64,000 nucleotides of DNA from Dermatemys mawii (Eukaryota > Chordata > Testudines > Dermatemydidae). Both the position numbers and the translations under genes were made by a program. How positions within the stretch are numbered: the first letter of the stretch is position 1; each line of letters opens with the position of its first letter. Shown here in pieces: positions 60,318 to 64,000 of the stretch. The notes below the pieces were generated by a model, which worked only from the letters and a program-made list of their open reading frames with translations, was not told where the DNA came from and did no database searches. The stretch covers positions 12,802,881 to 12,866,880 of the forward strand of contig ML677366.1 of the NCBI GenBank assembly GCA_007922305.1, written 5' to 3'.

Positions 60318-60651
60318 CATAGGTGCCAACTCCATGGGTGCTCTGGGGCAGGAGAACCCACAGGAAAAAATTAATGTGCCACATCCCGGTTCTTCTGCCT
60401 ACTTCCCAGTGCTTCCCACCGCCAAACAGCTGTAACAAGCTCCAGGAGGGAGTGGGAAGGTGGCACACTCAGGGAAGGAGGCGGGGATTTGGGGAAGGAG
60501 TCAGAATAGGGGTAGGGGGGTGGAGTTGGGGCAGAGATGTTTGGAAGGGGTTGAAATGTGGGCCAGAGGGGGCGGGGCAGAGATGGAGTCAGGGTGGGGC
60601 CAGGGGCAGGGGTCGAGCACCCACTGGCACCAGCAGAAGTCAGTACCTATG
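60318..60651. mobile_element. MITE with CATAGGT...ACCTATG ends (334 bp)
   Basis: The left end CATAGGTGCCAACTCC and the inverted right end CATAGGTACTGACTTC form terminal inverted repeats. TGGGTGCTC inside the left end is mirrored by GAGCACCCA at 60616. The interior is G-rich. No clear target duplication was found. A DNA-transposon derivative is the best call; superfamily unknown. Confidence 0.7.
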
Positions 60652-60984
60652 CTCACGTCCACAAATACCTCCCAGTGCGTGGCAATGCACGTTGGGATGG
60701 ACACCAGGCAGCAACTGACTTTATTCACGGCCACATCCACTGTGGCATCGGGTTTGCAGGAGCTCCTACCTACCGTCTGCACCCTCAGCTTCCTGCTGTC
60801 TCCAAGAGTCCTGGAGGAAAAAGCCCATTACACCGTGCACCCCACCTCCCCCCACCGCAACTGTGGCCATGCGCCATTCTCTAATGCTCTGGCCAGCCTC
60901 ATTTTGAGAGGGCAGAGTGAGCACATGTCCCTGGGGAAACCATTCATCACTGTGTCAGGGAGGTGTCTTTCAGAGAGTGACCCC

Positions 60985-61105
60985 AGATTTTCCAGCTCAA
61001 TGTTATCCCCCGCATCAGGACAATGGGGATAATAGCATTTCCATTCTGAATGGAGGTGTTGGGAGAGTAAATCTATTGACAACTGTGAGACACTCAGATA
61101 CTATG
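60985..61105 (+). mobile_element. MIR-like fragment, degraded
   Basis: CAGGACAATGGGGATAATAG, GGAGGTGTTGGGAGAGTAAA and GTGAGACACTCAGATACTAT follow the MIR 3' half. Confidence 0.55.
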
Positions 61106-61169
61106 GCAATGATGGAGACAGAAAGACATTCATCCCTTTGCTCCCAGAGATACCCATGTGTTCTGTCCT

Positions 61170-61790
61170 AAAGCCCTCGCCTTCCTTGGGGTTTGCACCC
61201 TTCAAAACTCGGAGTCTATTCTCTGCACAAAGGGACCCCCCCAGACCGCAGATCTCTTTTCGCCATTCCTCTCTGAACTCTCTCTAGTTGGTCAATATTC
61301 TGTAACGAGACACCCAGAACTGAGGTAACAAACCAGGTGCTTTAAATAAACCAGCTCCTAGCTCCATGTTGTTACCTGCGGCACCCAGCTACACACCTCC
61401 CCCCAACTCCGCACACTGCTGCTGCAGCCACTTTTCAAGGGCCCTAAGCCAGTTTTCAGTCCATTTGGCAGTGTCATATCCAAGCCAAACTGAACTAATT
61501 TTCAGAGGCAGATTTGGCAAGACACTGTATCAAACGCTTTACTAAATCCAACTATATTAGGATTTCCACGTCCGGATCAGCCCCTAATTTTGTGATTCCA
61601 TCAAAAAGAAAAAGCAATCAGGTTTGTCTGGCAAGATTTATTCTTTCTAAATCCCTGCTCTTATTGCTCAAGCTTCCCTTATCCTCTGGTGCTTTTCTCT
61701 CTTAATACTGCAGGGCTGGAAATATTTGCTGGAAATTTATTTTTGCTGTTTATATGGATTTTTAAAATCTGCCTTCTCTTTCCCCACCGC
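61170..61790 (-). mobile_element. CR1 LINE fragment including RT motif, degraded
   Basis: The minus-strand translation near 61555-61510 gives FSKAFDTVSCQI, the CR1 reverse-transcriptase motif A region (usually DFSKAFDTVSH). The preceding Asp is Gly here, a key catalytic residue lost. KSCQTNLIAFSF lies just before it. CTCTCTAGTTGGTCAATATT and GAGACACCCAGAACTGAGG near 61300 are the complement of the later CR1 3' region, so an internal part is missing. It is a dead copy. Confidence 0.75.
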
Positions 61791-64000
61791 TGCCCCCTCT
61801 ATTCTCACCTGCCACAACGGTCCTTAATGCTGTAATTGCCCTACAGTTCCCTTCTGGGGTTTCCTCCAGCAAGGGCCAGACTGCAGACAAACACTAAACT
61901 AGAGCTCATACACAACCGGCCTCATTCACAGGACACAGAAAAAGGCGCAACACAACTAACGCTGTGTTACTTTACTAGGGCTAGGAATTGGATCAATGGG
62001 CCTAAATCCTCAAGAGGATTTAGTCTCTGCCACCGAAATCAATGGGAGGTCAGTGCTTAGGATGCAGGCTGGTACTACATTTGGTTCTAGTTTGCCAGTA
62101 CCTCTCCAGTTTCTCCAGTGACGGTTCTAGAAATTTAGCAACTCTTAATTCAGCAACCCTCCAATGTAACTTGGAAGAGTCGTGAACGCTGTGATGGCCA
62201 GTCTCCTGGCAATTGTTCTCCAGGTCATCAAGCAGAATTGGAAGACACATGACAGAGGCTAGTCACATTTCTTAATGAACTGCTGGAAGGTGCCCAGACA
62301 CTACAGTGACTATCTTGCTACAGAAAGTGGCATAAGAACCTATACAGAACAGAATGATTCATTGATTAGGGCCAGATTCAGAGCCGTGTCCAAGTTCATG
62401 GGGAAAGGGGGCAAACGTGGCTGTACTCCACCTCTGCAGCCCTGGGACTGCAGGGATCGGTACCCAGCCTAGAAGAGGCTGTTTTTGCAGCCAGCAACAA
62501 CTGGACATACGGATGCTCCAGCCACACTTCCTATGCCAGGGGACAGAATGGGGGGAAGGGGTAAAGGGGACAGACATCTGGAGACCATGGGATTTCCCTT
62601 AGGAAAGAGAATTCCCGGGTAACCCAGTAAGGAGTTCCCAGCCATTTTGTGCCAGAACCAAGACAAGGGGCTAGAACCTGGCCCTTACACTAGGACACCT
62701 TTAATGCACTATGTCTGACAACGAAGCCTGACAAATTTGCTACAGAAAAGAAAGGGTCATTCAGAGAAATATTCAAATCTATGGCCGTACCTTTCTGATC
62801 CCTTTATCTCCATTTACTATTGACAGGCTCAGCCCTGCAAGATGCTCAACACTGCCCCAGCTCCCACTGACTTCTGGAGTTCAAGGGTGCTCAGCAGCTC
62901 TTAGCACCAGGCCCATATCTTAAAACCCAGACGAGCCCAATACTGTTCCTAGTCATATCAATGGAAACAATTTTTGTCGACTTCAAAGGTGTCTGGTGGC
63001 CACTAAGTAACCAGCACAGTGGCAGCTGCTATGCAGGCTGCACGTATTTGTATTTACAAACTCTGCCTACAGGGGGCGCTGATTTCCAGGGTCTGCTGGA
63101 GGGGAGGCAGGCCAAGTTCACCACAGCACACCCCAGAGCCTTGCTTGCCCCAGGAAAATGCCTGCTCCTTCCTGCTGTTCTTCCCTGGGATTCAGCAGCC
63201 AGTTTTGCGCTTGCTGGCCTGCATGCATTCAGCGGATATTAAGATACCTTCTCAATGAATTAACAGGAGTGCTCCCAGAGCATCTCCGAGAGCCATGGGA
63301 GACAGGGCAGGGAGTTTCCAGGGTCCACTCATCAGTTCCATACTTAGCCAGGAATGACAGCCCAGAACACTACAGCAACCCCTCCTCCGCTCCAGCAATG
63401 TGTTCTCTGGAGTCGGCAACACTGCCCCCTACTGAAGCAGGGCAGAACCGTTCCCATCTAACAGCTCTGTTCATGGAGCCCTTTGACTTCGAGGTGCGGA
63501 ATCAGCACCTGGCGAAGCGAAGCTTCCCGAGCTCCAATCTCCCAGCCTTGCACAATGGCAGCTGGCAACAGCAGCACCAGTGTCTGCATGCACTGGACTA
63601 GAAAAGCCAGGCCCCTTTCCTGAGGTATTCAGCCACCAGCTGGCCGCCTGTCAGCAAAGGCGGAGAGATGTTCCCCACCAGGTTCAAGGTGAAAGCCCAC
63701 CTCTCTCAACCTGCAGACACACACCCTCTCCCAGCTGCCTCTCATTAATCAGGAAGGCACCTTACGTACACCTCCTAGTGCAAGTTAATTACCCCAAACA
63801 ATGGACTGGGAAGCTGAGGTTAGAGATGATGCTCTAGTTGCCAGCAAGCTCATCCTACCAAGGGCCCAGCTTCTTTGCCCCATATTTGCACCTCGGGATG
63901 CAAAGGTCTGGCTCAGTGCCTCCCGCTTTCCTGTCCTGGCAGCTTTTCATCCCCACACCGCTACCCGGCAGCAGGAGAGATTTTTGCTGCTTTTCTTCCC

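Larger units (their letters stand above)
38384..64000 (-). other. NTRK3: NTRK3 intron upstream of the 75-bp LRR exon (partial)
   Basis: The acceptor CTCTCCGCAG (plus 38384-38393) opens this segment, which extends to the right edge. I searched by eye on the minus strand for the TrkC first coding exon (signal peptide and CPANCVCSKTEINC-like cysteine cluster) and did not find it. It holds two hAT copies, MITEs, CR1 fragments and ancient SINE traces, listed separately. The stretches 38400-39080, 41230-41570, 46280-46540, 46690-47830, 47980-48730, 48945-49725, 50840-55900, 56040-57700, 58510-60310 and 61800-64000 show nothing else I can support. Confidence 0.8.

Noticed and set aside
60460..61032. 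190-aa plus-strand ORF
   Set aside because: Starts in the G-rich interior of the MITE at 60318-60651 and runs into MIR-like sequence; a chance frame.

Overview
The window is vertebrate genomic DNA, most likely from a turtle or another non-avian sauropsid. The reasons are CR1 LINE fragments with sauropsid-type 3' ends, DIRS-like, hAT-like and palindromic MITE repeats, MIR-like ancient SINEs, long introns and no compact ORFs. The species call is an inference from repeat content; the sequence names no species.

The only gene I can support is NTRK3 (TrkC, the neurotrophin-3 receptor), on the minus strand. Three small coding exons with GT-AG borders are present. Their spliced order is 38309-38383 (75 bp), 36797-36868 (72 bp) and 9288-9356 (69 bp). 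They join in frame and encode consecutive leucine-rich repeats of the extracellular domain. Diagnostic TrkC stretches are HIENW...LNAVDMELYTGLQ, TIKNSGLRSIQPRAFAKNPH and NRLTTLSWQLFQTL. All three exons are phase 2-2 and a multiple of three long. The first coding exon (signal peptide and N-terminal cap) and the next exon (second cysteine cluster) were not found by eye and probably lie outside the window.

Layout from left to right. 1-9287 is intron 3' of the last exon; it holds a CR1 copy interrupted by an insertion (about 1597-3127) and a repeat-like block near 5.7-6.5 kb. 9357-36796 is a 27.4 kb intron. It carries a DIRS-like foldback block (10229-11228), a palindromic MITE (12966-13240), an LTR-like block (14280-15125), a CR1 fragment with an internal deletion (26690-27225), another MITE (30991-31245), a solo LTR with a perfect 5-bp target duplication and a nested foldback hAT element (31433-32834), and a TA-flanked pogo/Tigger-type MITE (35916-36216). 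36869-38308 is a 1.44 kb intron. 38384-64000 is upstream intron with two hAT copies, several MITEs, CR1 tails and ancient SINE traces, plus stretches that look like conserved noncoding DNA.

No RNA gene, CRISPR array or separate protein-coding gene is supported. The long ORFs (up to 232 aa) fall in GC-rich minisatellite or other low-complexity DNA and are not credible genes. I did not find a clearly undescribed biological system. The most useful leads are the symmetric LRR exons, the structurally resolvable mobile elements with inverted ends, and candidate noncoding regulatory DNA in the NTRK3 introns.
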